Source: Helicobacter pylori (GTDB lineage: Bacteria; Campylobacterota; Campylobacteria; Campylobacterales; Helicobacteraceae). Taken from it: DNA of 64,000 nucleotides. The position numbers and the translations under genes were made by a program. The notes under the pieces were generated by a model. The model was not told the origin of the DNA. It saw only the letters and a program-made list of their open reading frames with translations, and ran no database searches. Every line of letters begins with the position of its first letter. Position 1 is the stretch's first letter. This document shows, piece after piece, positions 8,537 through 17,953 of the stretch. The stretch is from positions 992,001-1,056,000 of the forward strand of contig NZ_CP051500.1 in NCBI RefSeq assembly GCF_016755635.1, in the 5' to 3' direction.

Positions 8537-9103
8537 CTACCTTAACGCGCAAACGCTACCAAATTCTTTTTGAGCGACCTTAGCGATGTAAGCGATTTCA
8601 TTATCGTTAAGGTTTTCAACGCTCGCTTTTAAATACCTTTTGATTTGCTCAATCTGGCAACCCTCTAGCTTGATTTTCACCACAGCCACCCCAGATTTTA
8701 AATTCGTATAGGTGCTGGACACTTGAATCTTAGTCGCTAGGTAATTATAGATAGCGTAGCTGATATTCGTAGCCGTTTGCTCGGACTCATGGAATTGCTC
8801 CATGAAGCGTTTTTTATACTTCAACATGATTTCATGAAAAACCACGATCAAGCTCAATTTAGCGTTTAAGGTCGCTTGCTCAATCCCTAAATATTTGTTA
8901 TTAACAGGGATATACGCCACGCCCATTTCTTCGTAGGGGACTTTAGGGTCTTCAAAAACCCAAGCAGGAGCATCAGATAGTTCTGATTTCATGCCCTTTA
9001 AATCAGAAACTAAAATCCCATCATCTCTTAAAAGACTCTTAGCGCTTAATGAAACGCTTGAAAACACCCCTAAAAGAGCGATTAAAACCATTCTTTTAAA
9101 CAA
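8537..9103 (-). CDS. secreted protein of unknown function, LPP20-like
   Basis: The 188-residue product begins with a signal peptide (MFKRMVLIALLGVFSSVSLS, cleavage near SLSA-KS). The mature part has an alternating beta/helix pattern with EQATLNAKLSLI and VAVVKIKLEGC that resembles the LPP20/FlgT N-terminal fold of secreted Helicobacter proteins, though no lipobox Cys follows the signal. Start is TTG at 9103, supported by AAGGAG seven bases upstream. It lies convergent to the cinA-like gene. No function is assigned; export is likely. Confidence 0.8.
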   Translation of the reverse strand: MFKRMVLIALLGVFSSVSLSAKSLLRDDGILVSDLKGMKSELSDAPAWVFEDPKVPYEEMGVAYIPVNNKYLGIEQATLNAKLSLIVVFHEIMLKYKKRFMEQFHESEQTATNISYAIYNYLATKIQVSSTYTNLKSGVAVVKIKLEGCQIEQIKRYLKASVENLNDNEIAYIAKVAQKEFGSVCALR

Positions 9104-9167
9104 AATGCCACTCCTTAAACTTTAATTTAGGTTTGATTATAGTTAAAAAGTTTTTGATTTTGTTTAA

Positions 9168-9800
9168 TCACAACCAAGTAATTGCATCAACTTTTGATTT
9201 TCTTGATTTTTGGCTCGCTTCTGCCACCCTCTTGCCCAATGCGATCAAGCATGCGATTTTAGGCTTATTGATACGCTCTTCTAAAATCTCGCCCACTTTT
9301 AAAGGATCAAAGCCTCCAATAATGCAACTATCCAATCCCATTAGGCTCACGCCCATGCAAATTTGCCCCACAGCGATATAGCATTGCTCTAAAATATAGC
9401 TTTCTAATTTTTGCATGCTGTGGTTGAATCTCACGCCAAGCATTTGAGTAAAAGAGGGGATCACTCTAACTTTATAAGACTCCGGATAGAGATTTTGCAT
9501 GTAATGACCAGTGGGCAACAACTCGCTGGGTTTTAAAGAGCATACCACCATTAACGCTGAAGCGCTTTTAATCATTTCTTCATTGAAATAGCTGTGTGCT
9601 GCAATTTGTTTTTTTAAATCCTTATTGGTAACCATCACAAAACGCCATGGCTGCGTGTTGTAAGAGCTTGGCGATAGCCTGGCGATTTCAGCGATTTCTT
9701 CTAATTCTGTGCTAGAAAACTCATAATGGCTGTCAAACATCTTGCAAGAATGGCGCTCGTTCAACAATTGTCTTCTTTTTTCGTGATCCAAAAATTTCAT
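9168..9800 (-). CDS. rdxA: oxygen-insensitive NADPH nitroreductase RdxA
   Basis: RdxA is an FMN-dependent nitroreductase that reduces metronidazole to its toxic form; its loss is the main route to metronidazole resistance in H. pylori. The 210-residue frame is full length with no frameshift or early stop. FMN-binding signatures include RHSCKMFD (16-23), [10 protein letters not shown] (43-52) and [12 protein letters not shown]. Against the 26695 sequence as I recall it, differences include Q6H, H53R, D59N, R90K, H97T, A118T, R131K and V172I; most are common polymorphisms, and residue 53 lies by the FMN site. It sits 10 bases after lgt. Confidence 0.97.
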   Translation of the reverse strand: MKFLDHEKRRQLLNERHSCKMFDSHYEFSSTELEEIAEIARLSPSSYNTQPWRFVMVTNKDLKKQIAAHSYFNEEMIKSASALMVVCSLKPSELLPTGHYMQNLYPESYKVRVIPSFTQMLGVRFNHSMQKLESYILEQCYIAVGQICMGVSLMGLDSCIIGGFDPLKVGEILEERINKPKIACLIALGKRVAEASQKSRKSKVDAITWL

Positions 9801-9810
9801 TGATTTTCCT

Positions 9811-10650
9811 TTATTTTTTTAGAATTTTTGTAGCATACAATAAAATCCCTAACGAAACAATTACCATAAGTAAGCTTAAAATCTGCCCCATGCTCAAATT
9901 CAAAAAATAAACCCCCATTTGGCTGTCTGGCTCCCTGTAAAATTCCGCAATAAAGCGCATCAAGGAATACCCCAAACCATAAACCACAATGAGCAACCCA
10001 TGCGTTTTGGTGTGTTTTTTAGCCCACATTACCATTAAAAACACGACAACCCCCTCTAAAAACGCTTCAATCAACTGGCTGGGATAACGCAACTCGTTAT
10101 CCACCATAATGCCTATAATTTGCCCTAAATGGCTGTCTTTGGGGACAACCCTCCCCACAAGCTCCTGATTTAAAAAATTCCCAATCCTCCCAAAAACATA
10201 CCCTAAAGGCAAACTAATCGCAATCAAATCCAAATAAATCAAAAGCTTTTTCAAATCCTTACGGCTATAAAGATACGAAGCGATCAAAAACCCCACCAAC
10301 CCCCCATGATAGCTCATCCCACGAATGCCTATAAAATTCCCATGGCTATCAAAAGGGTTAAAGATTTGCCAAAAATGCGTCAAATAATAGCTGGAATTAG
10401 GCTCATAAATAAGAACGTATCCTATCCTTGCCCCTAGCACAATGCCAAGCTCCGCCCATAGAAAATAGCTCTCAAATTCCTTCCTTTCAATGGGGAATCG
10501 CTTGGGGTCTTTTTGGATCATTCTTAACGCCATATAAAATGCGACAACAATCGCACACGCATACGCCAAACCATACCAATGCACATCAATACCGCCAAGA
10601 CTAAAAGCGATAGGGTTAAATTCATCATAAATCGTATTCCAAGCGTTCAT
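9811..10650 (-). CDS. lgt: prolipoprotein diacylglyceryl transferase
   Basis: Lgt transfers diacylglycerol from phosphatidylglycerol to the lipobox Cys of prolipoproteins in the inner membrane. It has seven or so membrane segments, the Lgt signature [14 protein letters not shown] and the conserved YHGGLVG. ATG 10650 is used because AGGA lies at proper spacing; a TTG two codons earlier is also in frame. At about 279 residues the size is normal. It sits between a pseudouridine synthase gene and rdxA on the same strand with very short gaps. Confidence 0.95.
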   Translation of the reverse strand: MNAWNTIYDEFNPIAFSLGGIDVHWYGLAYACAIVVAFYMALRMIQKDPKRFPIERKEFESYFLWAELGIVLGARIGYVLIYEPNSSYYLTHFWQIFNPFDSHGNFIGIRGMSYHGGLVGFLIASYLYSRKDLKKLLIYLDLIAISLPLGYVFGRIGNFLNQELVGRVVPKDSHLGQIIGIMVDNELRYPSQLIEAFLEGVVVFLMVMWAKKHTKTHGLLIVVYGLGYSLMRFIAEFYREPDSQMGVYFLNLSMGQILSLLMVIVSLGILLYATKILKK

Positions 10651-10659
10651 GATCAATCC

Positions 10660-11388
10660 TTAAAATTCAAATTCTTTAGGGGGGATCGCTTCAAATTCAT
10701 ACCCTAGTAACGCGATTTTATGTGCATGGAGCATCAAGCGTTTGGCGGAGTGTTGGCTATCGCCATAGATTGTATCGCCTATAATGGGGTGGTTGATATG
10801 CTTTAAATGGACTCTGATTTGATGCGTTCTTCCGGTTTTGATCCCCACTTTTAAAAGGGTTTTTTTGTTGATGATTTTTAAGGGCGCAATGATCGTAACC
10901 GCTTCTTGCCCTTTTTTAGAGATTTTACTGAAAGCTTTAGTGGTTTTAATCGTGAGAATGGGGGCGTTGATTTCTCGCTCTTCTTCTATAATCCCTTGAA
11001 CGATCGCTAAATACTCCTTTTTAACCGCCCTGTCTTTAAAAGCCTTTTTAGCTTTTAAATGGAATTCTGAATTTTCTTTCACCAATAAAATCACCCCGCT
11101 TGTTTCTTTATCCAAGCGGTGCAACAAAACCCAACCTTTGAAAAAAGAGGCTAGATCATAGCTCTCTATAAAGGGGGGTTTAAAAAGGGCTAGAATGTTT
11201 TCATCTTCAAAAATCACGCCGGGTTTTTCAACCTTTTGGACGCTAAAACGCGTGTTTTTGGGGAGTTCTTTTCTGGCAACCATCAATTTCTTCCCCCCTA
11301 TGCTCACTAACCCCAAATCAATCAAAGCTTTGGCTTTTTTATGCGAAATGTTTTCTTGAACGCTCAATATTTTATAAGCTTTTTCCAT
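10660..11388 (-). CDS. RluA/RluD-family pseudouridine synthase
   Basis: The N-terminal 50 residues form an S4-like RNA-binding domain (SHKKAKALIDLGLVSIGGKK), followed by the catalytic domain with motif II LLHRLDKETSGVILLVKE, whose Asp is the nucleophile, and RTHQIRVHLKHINHPIIGD. The enzyme converts specific uridines in rRNA or tRNA to pseudouridine; the target site cannot be told from sequence. The length of 242 residues is short for RluD. It lies between waaA and lgt in the same operon-like run. Confidence 0.92.
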   Translation of the reverse strand: MEKAYKILSVQENISHKKAKALIDLGLVSIGGKKLMVARKELPKNTRFSVQKVEKPGVIFEDENILALFKPPFIESYDLASFFKGWVLLHRLDKETSGVILLVKENSEFHLKAKKAFKDRAVKKEYLAIVQGIIEEEREINAPILTIKTTKAFSKISKKGQEAVTIIAPLKIINKKTLLKVGIKTGRTHQIRVHLKHINHPIIGDTIYGDSQHSAKRLMLHAHKIALLGYEFEAIPPKEFEF

Positions 11389-11399
11389 GTTTATCCTTT

Positions 11400-12581
11400 T
11401 TAATATTTGATGAATGCGAGCAATTCGTTTAAATCATGCCCGTTTTCTAAAAAACGCGCCACGCCTAAATTTTTGTAATCTAAAAGAGCGCCTAACAGAT
11501 CCTCTTTTTGAACGATTTTATAAGGCTTGACTAATTCAAACAACGCTACTTGGTTGAAAAGATACTCCCCTGTGATTAGGCGTGCATTAAAAAACGCCGG
11601 CTCTAAAGGGTTATGCCCCCCCATTTTGACAAACGAACCCCCTAAAATGACAATGTCTGCGATCGCATAGAAGTTATTCAATTCCCCCAAGCTATCCACT
11701 AACAAAATATCGCATTCCACAAAACCCTTTGAAGAAAAACACTCCCAACTAAAAGGCGTCGTTTTTAAAGTATCTTGCAATAAATTTTGCACGCTTTTAA
11801 AACGCTCAGGGTGGCGCGGCACAACAATCAGTCTTGCGTTTTTAAAAGTCTTTTTCAATTCTAAAAACGCTTTTAACCCCAATTCCTCTTCGCCCTCATG
11901 CGTGCTGGCTAAAACAATGTTTAAAGCGCTTGGGTTTTTAGGGTAAAACGAAGTGATCACAGGCTTTGAAAAACGCTTGATATTCAAAAAATCCACCACT
12001 TTTTTAGCCCCTAGATTCAACAAGCGCTTTTGATCGTCCTTGCTTTGCACCAAAATCAAATCAATGCGTTTGAATAAAAACGCATAAAAGAAAGAAAAAC
12101 GCTGGTATTTAGGGTAAGAACGAACGCTGATGCGAGCGTTAATGAGCATGGTTTTTGCCCCTAATTTTTGAGCCGTATCAAACACATTAAACCACAATTC
12201 CGCTTCTGTAACCACCAAAGTTTTCAAGCGTTTTAAGTTTTTTTCCCATGCGAATAATAGGGTTTCAAAAGGCAGGTAACGCACTTCTATATGCTTAGAA
12301 TGCTGATAAGTTTGAGCGGCTAATTCAAAACCGGTATTAGTGGTAACGCTAATTAAAATCGGCTCTTTTAAAGCTTGAATGATTGGCTCTAAGGATTTGA
12401 CCTCCCCATAAGAGCATGCATGAAACCAAAAAACCGGCTCGCTTTTTAAAAGATTGTCTTTGAGAAAAAAACGAGCCTTTAAAGAATGGCGGTATTTTTC
12501 TTTAAAACTCCAAAAAAAGATGAAAGGCACACCAAAAAGATGCCCCAAAGTTAAAAATAAAAGGTAGAAAAACTTAAACAA
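11400..12581 (-). CDS. waaA: 3-deoxy-D-manno-octulosonic acid transferase
   Basis: WaaA (KdtA) adds Kdo to lipid A precursor at the inner membrane, a core step of LPS synthesis; the H. pylori enzyme is reported to be monofunctional. At 393 residues it has an N-terminal membrane anchor, the GT30 motif FWFHACSYGEVKSLEPII, and the acceptor/donor motif GGHNPLEPAFF near residue 325. The TTG start at 12581 follows the flgZ stop codon directly, so translation is probably coupled. It is downstream of flgZ and upstream of the pseudouridine synthase gene. Confidence 0.93.
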   Translation of the reverse strand: MFKFFYLLFLTLGHLFGVPFIFFWSFKEKYRHSLKARFFLKDNLLKSEPVFWFHACSYGEVKSLEPIIQALKEPILISVTTNTGFELAAQTYQHSKHIEVRYLPFETLLFAWEKNLKRLKTLVVTEAELWFNVFDTAQKLGAKTMLINARISVRSYPKYQRFSFFYAFLFKRIDLILVQSKDDQKRLLNLGAKKVVDFLNIKRFSKPVITSFYPKNPSALNIVLASTHEGEEELGLKAFLELKKTFKNARLIVVPRHPERFKSVQNLLQDTLKTTPFSWECFSSKGFVECDILLVDSLGELNNFYAIADIVILGGSFVKMGGHNPLEPAFFNARLITGEYLFNQVALFELVKPYKIVQKEDLLGALLDYKNLGVARFLENGHDLNELLAFIKY

Positions 12582-13361
12582 TCAAACTAATTCTTGGCTT
12601 TCTTCTTGACTTTCTTTTGGTTGGCTTTCTTTTGGAGGTTGAGTGCTGTTTTCATACGCGCCCTCAGCGTATAAAATACGCCCGCAATACGGGCAAGTGA
12701 TCATATCCCCACTCGTTAGCACTTCAGTATAAATCTTATCGTTCAACCGAATAAAACAACCCCCACAAGCCTGTTTTTTGATCATTACAATGCTCGTGTT
12801 TTTCGCCCATCTTCTGATCCTTTCATAAAAGCTATAGATTTTAGGCTCGGTTTTTTCCACGAGTTCTTCTTTCTTTTTAAAGATGATCTGTTGGGTTTCT
12901 TTGATATTTTTGACTTCGTTTTCCACTAAGTTTTCCAATTCCAGTGCTAATTTTTCAAGCTCTAGCATTTCTTTTTTCAAATCCTCTTGTTTTTCGCTTT
13001 TGTGCTTGATTTCATTTTGCAGGTTTTCAATTTCTCTGTTGGCTTGGTTGGATCGCTCTTTAGCAATATCTTCTTCAATGTTTAAAGAACGCAATTCCCT
13101 TTCGGATTTGATCTCGCTCATTTTCTTTTGGATACTGGCGATTTTAGCGTTCGTGTCTTGTAAGGTTTGCTCGTTTTTAGAAACCTGTAATTTTAGGGCT
13201 AATTTTTCTTCTTCTAAATTCAAAATCGCTTTATTTTTAGCTTCTTTATCATTCAAGGCCTTATCCAAGTCTTTTCGTTTTTCTCTGATCAACGGCTCTA
13301 AAGAGTCAATTTCTTTATCCAAATGCGAAATTTCAATCAATTGTTTGAGGTGGGTGTTCAT
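12582..13361 (-). CDS. flgZ: FlgZ/HP0958-type RpoN chaperone and zinc-ribbon protein
   Basis: HP0958 stabilises sigma-54 (RpoN), binds flaA mRNA and is required for flagellation. The 259-residue protein has a long N-terminal coiled coil (about residues 5-175, rich in EIENLQNEIK heptads) and a C-terminal zinc ribbon with CGGC and CPYC near residues 200-225. The last 20 residues carry a short tandem repeat (PPKESQ, PKESQ, EESQ) that is Ser/Gln/Glu-rich and looks slippage-prone. Located between the nif3-like gene and waaA. Confidence 0.92.
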   Translation of the reverse strand: MNTHLKQLIEISHLDKEIDSLEPLIREKRKDLDKALNDKEAKNKAILNLEEEKLALKLQVSKNEQTLQDTNAKIASIQKKMSEIKSERELRSLNIEEDIAKERSNQANREIENLQNEIKHKSEKQEDLKKEMLELEKLALELENLVENEVKNIKETQQIIFKKKEELVEKTEPKIYSFYERIRRWAKNTSIVMIKKQACGGCFIRLNDKIYTEVLTSGDMITCPYCGRILYAEGAYENSTQPPKESQPKESQEESQELV

Positions 13362-13370
13362 CGCTTTCCT

Positions 13371-14102
13371 TTAAATGATTTGCAAGGGGTTTTTAAAATT
13401 CTCTATTGTAACCAAATAATTAAAAGAATGCAAAATTTCAGCCACAATCAGCGCAAAACCCCTTTCGCTATAATAATGCGTGGCGTCAATCAAGCTTATC
13501 CCTAAAGATTGAGCGATCATAGCGTCATGGTATTTCACATCGCCTGTAACTAAACAGCTTTGCGCTTTTAAAGAAGAGAACATGGACGCCCCCGATCCGC
13601 ACACAAACGCTACATCTTTAATGATTGGAGAACTTTTGACGCATGCTAATTGTCCCACCCCTAAAGAAGATTTGATTTTTTTCACCAACGCATCAAATTC
13701 CATATTAGCGTTTTCTTTCACTAACATAAGGCCTTTTTCCATCAAGCCATCAAACCCTAAAAGCACACTAGCAAAATGCTTGTTTAAATGCGTTTTGTCA
13801 AAATTCGTGTGCATGCTGATGACTGAAATGTTTTTTTGGATTAAGATTTTTAAAATATTCCCCGGATAAGCCTCATCATTAAGCGTTTTTAAGGGCTTGA
13901 AAATTAAAGGGTGGTGCGTGATGATTAGGGCGTTTTGTGGCGCGTTTAGAGCGATTTGAAGCGTGATTTCTAAGCATGCGATAATTTGGCTAAATTCATG
14001 GTTTTCACTCCCCACATTCAACCCACTATTATCCCACAATTCTTGGAGTTCAAAAGGCGAAAGGCGATTCAAAACTCCCAACACTTCCTTGACTAACGCC
14101 AT
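13371..14102 (-). CDS. Nif3-like dinuclear metal centre protein (DUF34)
   Basis: Residues about 23-32 (LWDNSGLNVG), 60-68 (ITHHPLIFK) and HTNFDKTHLN carry the conserved His/Asp/Glu ligands of the NIF3/YbgI dinuclear metal site; the C-terminal block GDVKYHDAMIAQ...DATHYYSERG completes it. The family is widespread and sometimes labelled GTP cyclohydrolase I type 2, but its physiological substrate is not settled. The length of 243 residues is the short form without the PII-like insertion. It is one base from glyQ and 9 bases from flgZ. Confidence 0.9.
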   Translation of the reverse strand: MALVKEVLGVLNRLSPFELQELWDNSGLNVGSENHEFSQIIACLEITLQIALNAPQNALIITHHPLIFKPLKTLNDEAYPGNILKILIQKNISVISMHTNFDKTHLNKHFASVLLGFDGLMEKGLMLVKENANMEFDALVKKIKSSLGVGQLACVKSSPIIKDVAFVCGSGASMFSSLKAQSCLVTGDVKYHDAMIAQSLGISLIDATHYYSERGFALIVAEILHSFNYLVTIENFKNPLQII

Positions 14103-14103
14103 T

Positions 14104-15000
14104 TTAAGCCTTTGTTAAAGCGTTTTTTAGGCGCTCTTCTCTTTCTTCTTCTTGCTCTTTATAAAGAATGGCACACCCTTTGGCTAAATCCCTGATTTGT
14201 AAAATATAATTTTGCCTTTCAGCCACCGAAATCGCTTTTTTGGCGTCTAAAATATTGAAAAAATGTGAGCATAGCATCACGAAATCATAAGCCGGTAAGG
14301 GGAGTTTGTTTTCCAAGCAATGCAAGGCTTCGGCTTGGGCGTTTTTAAACATTTCTAATAGCCTTGTTACGCTCGCTATTTCAAAATGATATTTGCTGAA
14401 TTCGTATTCGCTTTCTAAATGCACTTGCGCGTAACGCACGCTGTCATGATTGTTTTTAGCCCATTCAATCTCTAGGATATTTTCCACTTTTTGGACATAC
14501 ATCGCCAATCTTTCTAAGCCGTAAGTGATCTCCACCGGAATAGGACTACAAGCAATGCCCCCCACTTGCTGGAAATAAGTGAATTGCGTAACCTCCATGC
14601 CATCAAGCCACACTTCCCAGCCAAGCCCCCATGCCCCTAAAGTCGGACTCTCCCAATTGTCTTCTACAAATCGTATATCATGCTCATTAAGGTTTATCCC
14701 TAACACTTCTAAGCTTTTTAAATACAATTCTTGGATATTAGAAGGGCTGGGCTTGATGACCACCTGAAATTGATAGTAACTCCCCAAGCGGTTAGGATTT
14801 TCCCCATAGCGCCCATCAGTAGGCCTTCTAGAGGGCGCGACATACGCCACATTCCACGGCTTTTTATCCAAACTCCTTAAAAGCGTGGCCGGGTGGAATG
14901 TCCCAGCTCCTGCAGGAATATCATAAGGCTGGATCACCAAACAGCCTTGATCTTTCCAATACTCTTGTAATTTTAATAATAAACTTGAAAAATCTTGCAT
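14104..15000 (-). CDS. glyQ: glycyl-tRNA synthetase alpha subunit
   Basis: GlyQ carries the class II catalytic core and works with GlyS (here at 28199-30304, not adjacent) as an alpha2beta2 enzyme charging tRNA-Gly. The 298-residue length is normal. Motifs include [40 protein letters not shown] and [12 protein letters not shown]. It is upstream of the nif3-like gene and 13 bases downstream of gpsA. Confidence 0.97.
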   Translation of the reverse strand: MQDFSSLLLKLQEYWKDQGCLVIQPYDIPAGAGTFHPATLLRSLDKKPWNVAYVAPSRRPTDGRYGENPNRLGSYYQFQVVIKPSPSNIQELYLKSLEVLGINLNEHDIRFVEDNWESPTLGAWGLGWEVWLDGMEVTQFTYFQQVGGIACSPIPVEITYGLERLAMYVQKVENILEIEWAKNNHDSVRYAQVHLESEYEFSKYHFEIASVTRLLEMFKNAQAEALHCLENKLPLPAYDFVMLCSHFFNILDAKKAISVAERQNYILQIRDLAKGCAILYKEQEEEREERLKNALTKA

Positions 15001-15013
15001 GCTCTCTTTCCTT

Positions 15014-15952
15014 TTAAGCGCGTCTGATCAAATCGTTCATGCTCTCTAGCACACTCTTACCCTTTAAAAGCAAGGCTAATTCGCTCGCAATGGGCGTATA
15101 AATGCCGTATTTTCTAGCGATTTCCACAATGGCGTTGGTCGTTTTCACCCCTTCAGCCACTTCGCCCAATTCTTCTAAAACCACCTCTAAAGGCTTGTTT
15201 TGGGCTAGTCCCAAGCCCACACGATAATTCCTAGATAAAATAGAATTAGCGGTTAAAAACAAATCCCCAGCCCCAGAAAGCCCTAAAAAAGTCTCTGTCT
15301 TGCCCCCAAAGAACGCCCCAAAGCGTTGCATTTCCACTAAACCCCTAGATAATAAACTCGCTTTAGCGCTATTACCTAATTTCAAGCCATCACAAACCCC
15401 CCCAGCAATGGCTATCACATTTTTATACGCCCCGGCGATTTCACCCCCTATGATGTCTTGTTGGGCGTAGGCTCTGATAAAAGAGGGGGTTTTATTGGCA
15501 AATTCTAGCGCTAAAGCCTGATTATTGGAATGAATGACTAGCGCACAAGGCAAGCCTTGAATGATTTCAGCCGCAAAACTCGGGCCCGCTAAAAAACACA
15601 AAGAATTAGGATCGATAAAATCCTTTGCGATCTCGCTCACAAACGCCTTATTTAAAACCTCTATCCCTTTAGAAGCGATTAAAACCTTAGCGTTTTTGGG
15701 TAAAGAAGCGTTTTGAAACCATTCCCTCAAGTGCTGCACGCTAATAGCGATGACATAGAGCGCCGCTTTTAAGCCTCTTTGTAAATCCACTTGCTCTATG
15801 GGGGCAGAACCTTTAGAAATCAAGGCGTCATTGAGTTTTTTTAGCGGCTCGTTTAGATCGCGCCTTGAAATGATTTTGACTTCATTCTTTTCTCCAAAAG
15901 CAAAGGCTAAAGCCCTCCCCCACGCCCCGCCACCAAATACTGCAATTTCCAT
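15014..15952 (-). CDS. gpsA: glycerol-3-phosphate dehydrogenase [NAD(P)+]
   Basis: GpsA reduces dihydroxyacetone phosphate to sn-glycerol-3-phosphate, the backbone precursor of phospholipids. ATG 15952 is chosen because the product then starts [16 protein letters not shown], the expected Rossmann beta strand, with AGGA upstream; an in-frame start at 15988 would add 12 unrelated residues. Other signatures are [33 protein letters not shown] and the [10 protein letters not shown] block. About 312 residues. It follows the GTPase-acyl carrier protein gene by 132 bases on the same strand. Confidence 0.95.
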   Translation of the reverse strand: MEIAVFGGGAWGRALAFAFGEKNEVKIISRRDLNEPLKKLNDALISKGSAPIEQVDLQRGLKAALYVIAISVQHLREWFQNASLPKNAKVLIASKGIEVLNKAFVSEIAKDFIDPNSLCFLAGPSFAAEIIQGLPCALVIHSNNQALALEFANKTPSFIRAYAQQDIIGGEIAGAYKNVIAIAGGVCDGLKLGNSAKASLLSRGLVEMQRFGAFFGGKTETFLGLSGAGDLFLTANSILSRNYRVGLGLAQNKPLEVVLEELGEVAEGVKTTNAIVEIARKYGIYTPIASELALLLKGKSVLESMNDLIRRA

Positions 15953-16084
15953 TAAATTCCTAATCTCATTGATTGTAAAACTCACCATTTTACAATAATT
16001 AAGTTTAAAATAGCCCTTACATTCAAAACGCTGTCTTTGATTAAAACATATACATATTAAATAATATTTTAAAATTAAAAAGCG

Positions 16085-17953
16085 TTAAATTAGTTGTTTC
16101 TCAATATATCTCATTGCATCGCCCACATTGACGATTTTTTCCGCTTGCTCATCAGAAATCTCAATGCCAAACTTTTCTTCTAACGCCATGATTAATTCTA
16201 CAATATCTAAAGAGTCCGCACCCAAATCCTTCACAAATTTCGCTTCTGGCGTAACTTGTGATACATCTATTTCCAACTGCTCAGCAATAACTGCCCGAAT
16301 AGTTTCAAATAAATTCGTATCATTCGTATTGAAAGTTTTATTGTTGTTTTGTTGATTTTTTTGACTCCTCCACTCCCGCAATTTTTTTTGAAGCTCCTCA
16401 TTGTTTAAGCACTCTTGATAATTTTCATTATAGTTTTCTTTGAATTCCCTAAGCGTTTGCAAATTTCCTAAAGAATAGTCTAATTGGAACAGTTCGTTAA
16501 AATAATCCACACTTTTTCTGAATCTTTTGGTTTCTTCTTGGCTCAATTCATACCAATCCAAGTAAAACAAACTGCGATCCCTAAAATACAGCGCCATTTT
16601 TTTGATTTCTTCAAATTCCCTGTAGTTTGCCTCATCGTCCTCTTCATCGTCGTTTTGTTCTTTGTATTTTTCCCAAGTGAAAGCGCTCACGCGATCAAAA
16701 ACCTTATCAATACTTTCTTTAAACAAATCAATCACTTCGTTCAATTGCACTAAATTCTCTCTTTTGGATTCTTCTTTCTCAGAAAATTCTTTTTTGAGCG
16801 ATTCCATTCTATTAAAAACATCATCATTAAAATCATCAAAGCCTTCTTGTATCAAATCCAATTTAACAGAATGCAAAGCCTTTTGGTAGCGTTTGAATTG
16901 GTTAGCGTCTTGCTTAATAGCCTTTTCATACATCCCATGCACCTCGTATAAAGATTCTAAAATTTCGTTTTGTTTCTCGCTCCTTTGATTTAACTTCATT
17001 AAAAATTCCTCAAGCGAGTTAAAAACTTTGCTTTTTTCGCTGAATTCTTTAATTTCTAGATGCCTTGTAGCGCTATAAGCGCCAATCCCTAAAAATTCAA
17101 TGCCATTATTCTCTAAAGTCTCTTTAATTTGTTTAGCGACTACTTCTAATTGGCTTTTGGTGCGCCTATCAGCCCTACTCAATACGATAAAAACCTGCTT
17201 GCCTTCTTCGTATAGTTCTTGCAAAAACTCTAAATCATCGCTTTCAATGCCCCCACGCTCGCAACTAACGAGCCATAGAATGTGTTTGGCGTGTTTTAGG
17301 GATTCTTTAGAGGCTTCTTTGTCCCCACCCGTATAGCCTTGATTACTGGGGTTATAGCCAGGCGTGTCTATAAAGCATAAAAATTCAAAAGGCACGCTAG
17401 GAGCGCTCAAAAGCATGAAAGGCATGATTTCTTTCAAATTAAAGCCAAGGGATTTTAAAAACTGATGATCAAAAGCGAGATGTGGTAATTCCACCATGCC
17501 CCCATTTTGAGAAAACCCCATTAAAACTTCTCTTTTACCCTTTAAGCAATAAGTGGGGATGGCTGTGGTGGGATCTATGTCTTCAGGGAGTTTTAATTTC
17601 AAGCCCAACAAGTTGTTTAAAAAGGTGGATTTTCCCGCGCTAAACCCTCCCCCCACCGCAACGATGGTTTTTTGGAACAAACTAGGATAGCTCGCCACTA
17701 ATTGCAATTCTTTTTTAATTTCTTGGAGCGTTAGTAACGCTATTTCCTTTTCTTTGAGCGAATCCACGCCGCTAGCGAACTCTAAAAACTCGTTGTCTAA
17801 AATGCTCTGGTATTCTTCTAGCCCTTCATTTTCCATTTTAGCGTTTAAAATACGAGCGATTAAATCGTAGCGTTCTTTTAAACTCTCTGTATTGTGGTGG
17901 TTTTCAGCCCTGCTATTGTCATTAAAAATGCCCTTAAAAAAATTAACGCTCAT
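16085..17953 (-). CDS. dynamin-like GTPase fused to a C-terminal acyl carrier protein
   Basis: One continuous 622-residue frame. Residues about 95-265 are a dynamin-type GTPase: P-loop GGFSAGKST (102-110), switch I Thr in [12 protein letters not shown] (196-199) and a degenerate G4 motif SRAD. Residues 270-540 are long charged helices, as in bacterial dynamin-like stalks. Residues about 546-622 are a complete acyl carrier protein: [20 protein letters not shown], with Ser near 581 as the expected phosphopantetheine site. There is no start codon at the domain border, so the ACP is not obviously made alone. Last gene of a three-GTPase operon, overlapping the previous gene by 4 bases. The ACP resembles AcpP closely; the fusion is unusual. 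Confidence 0.85.
   Translation of the reverse strand: MSVNFFKGIFNDNSRAENHHNTESLKERYDLIARILNAKMENEGLEEYQSILDNEFLEFASGVDSLKEKEIALLTLQEIKKELQLVASYPSLFQKTIVAVGGGFSAGKSTFLNNLLGLKLKLPEDIDPTTAIPTYCLKGKREVLMGFSQNGGMVELPHLAFDHQFLKSLGFNLKEIMPFMLLSAPSVPFEFLCFIDTPGYNPSNQGYTGGDKEASKESLKHAKHILWLVSCERGGIESDDLEFLQELYEEGKQVFIVLSRADRRTKSQLEVVAKQIKETLENNGIEFLGIGAYSATRHLEIKEFSEKSKVFNSLEEFLMKLNQRSEKQNEILESLYEVHGMYEKAIKQDANQFKRYQKALHSVKLDLIQEGFDDFNDDVFNRMESLKKEFSEKEESKRENLVQLNEVIDLFKESIDKVFDRVSAFTWEKYKEQNDDEEDDEANYREFEEIKKMALYFRDRSLFYLDWYELSQEETKRFRKSVDYFNELFQLDYSLGNLQTLREFKENYNENYQECLNNEELQKKLREWRSQKNQQNNNKTFNTNDTNLFETIRAVIAEQLEIDVSQVTPEAKFVKDLGADSLDIVELIMALEEKFGIEISDEQAEKIVNVGDAMRYIEKQLI

Noticed and set aside
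12883-13374. 163-codon plus-strand frame
   Set aside because: Its Ser/Phe/Leu-rich product is the complement of the FlgZ coiled coil.
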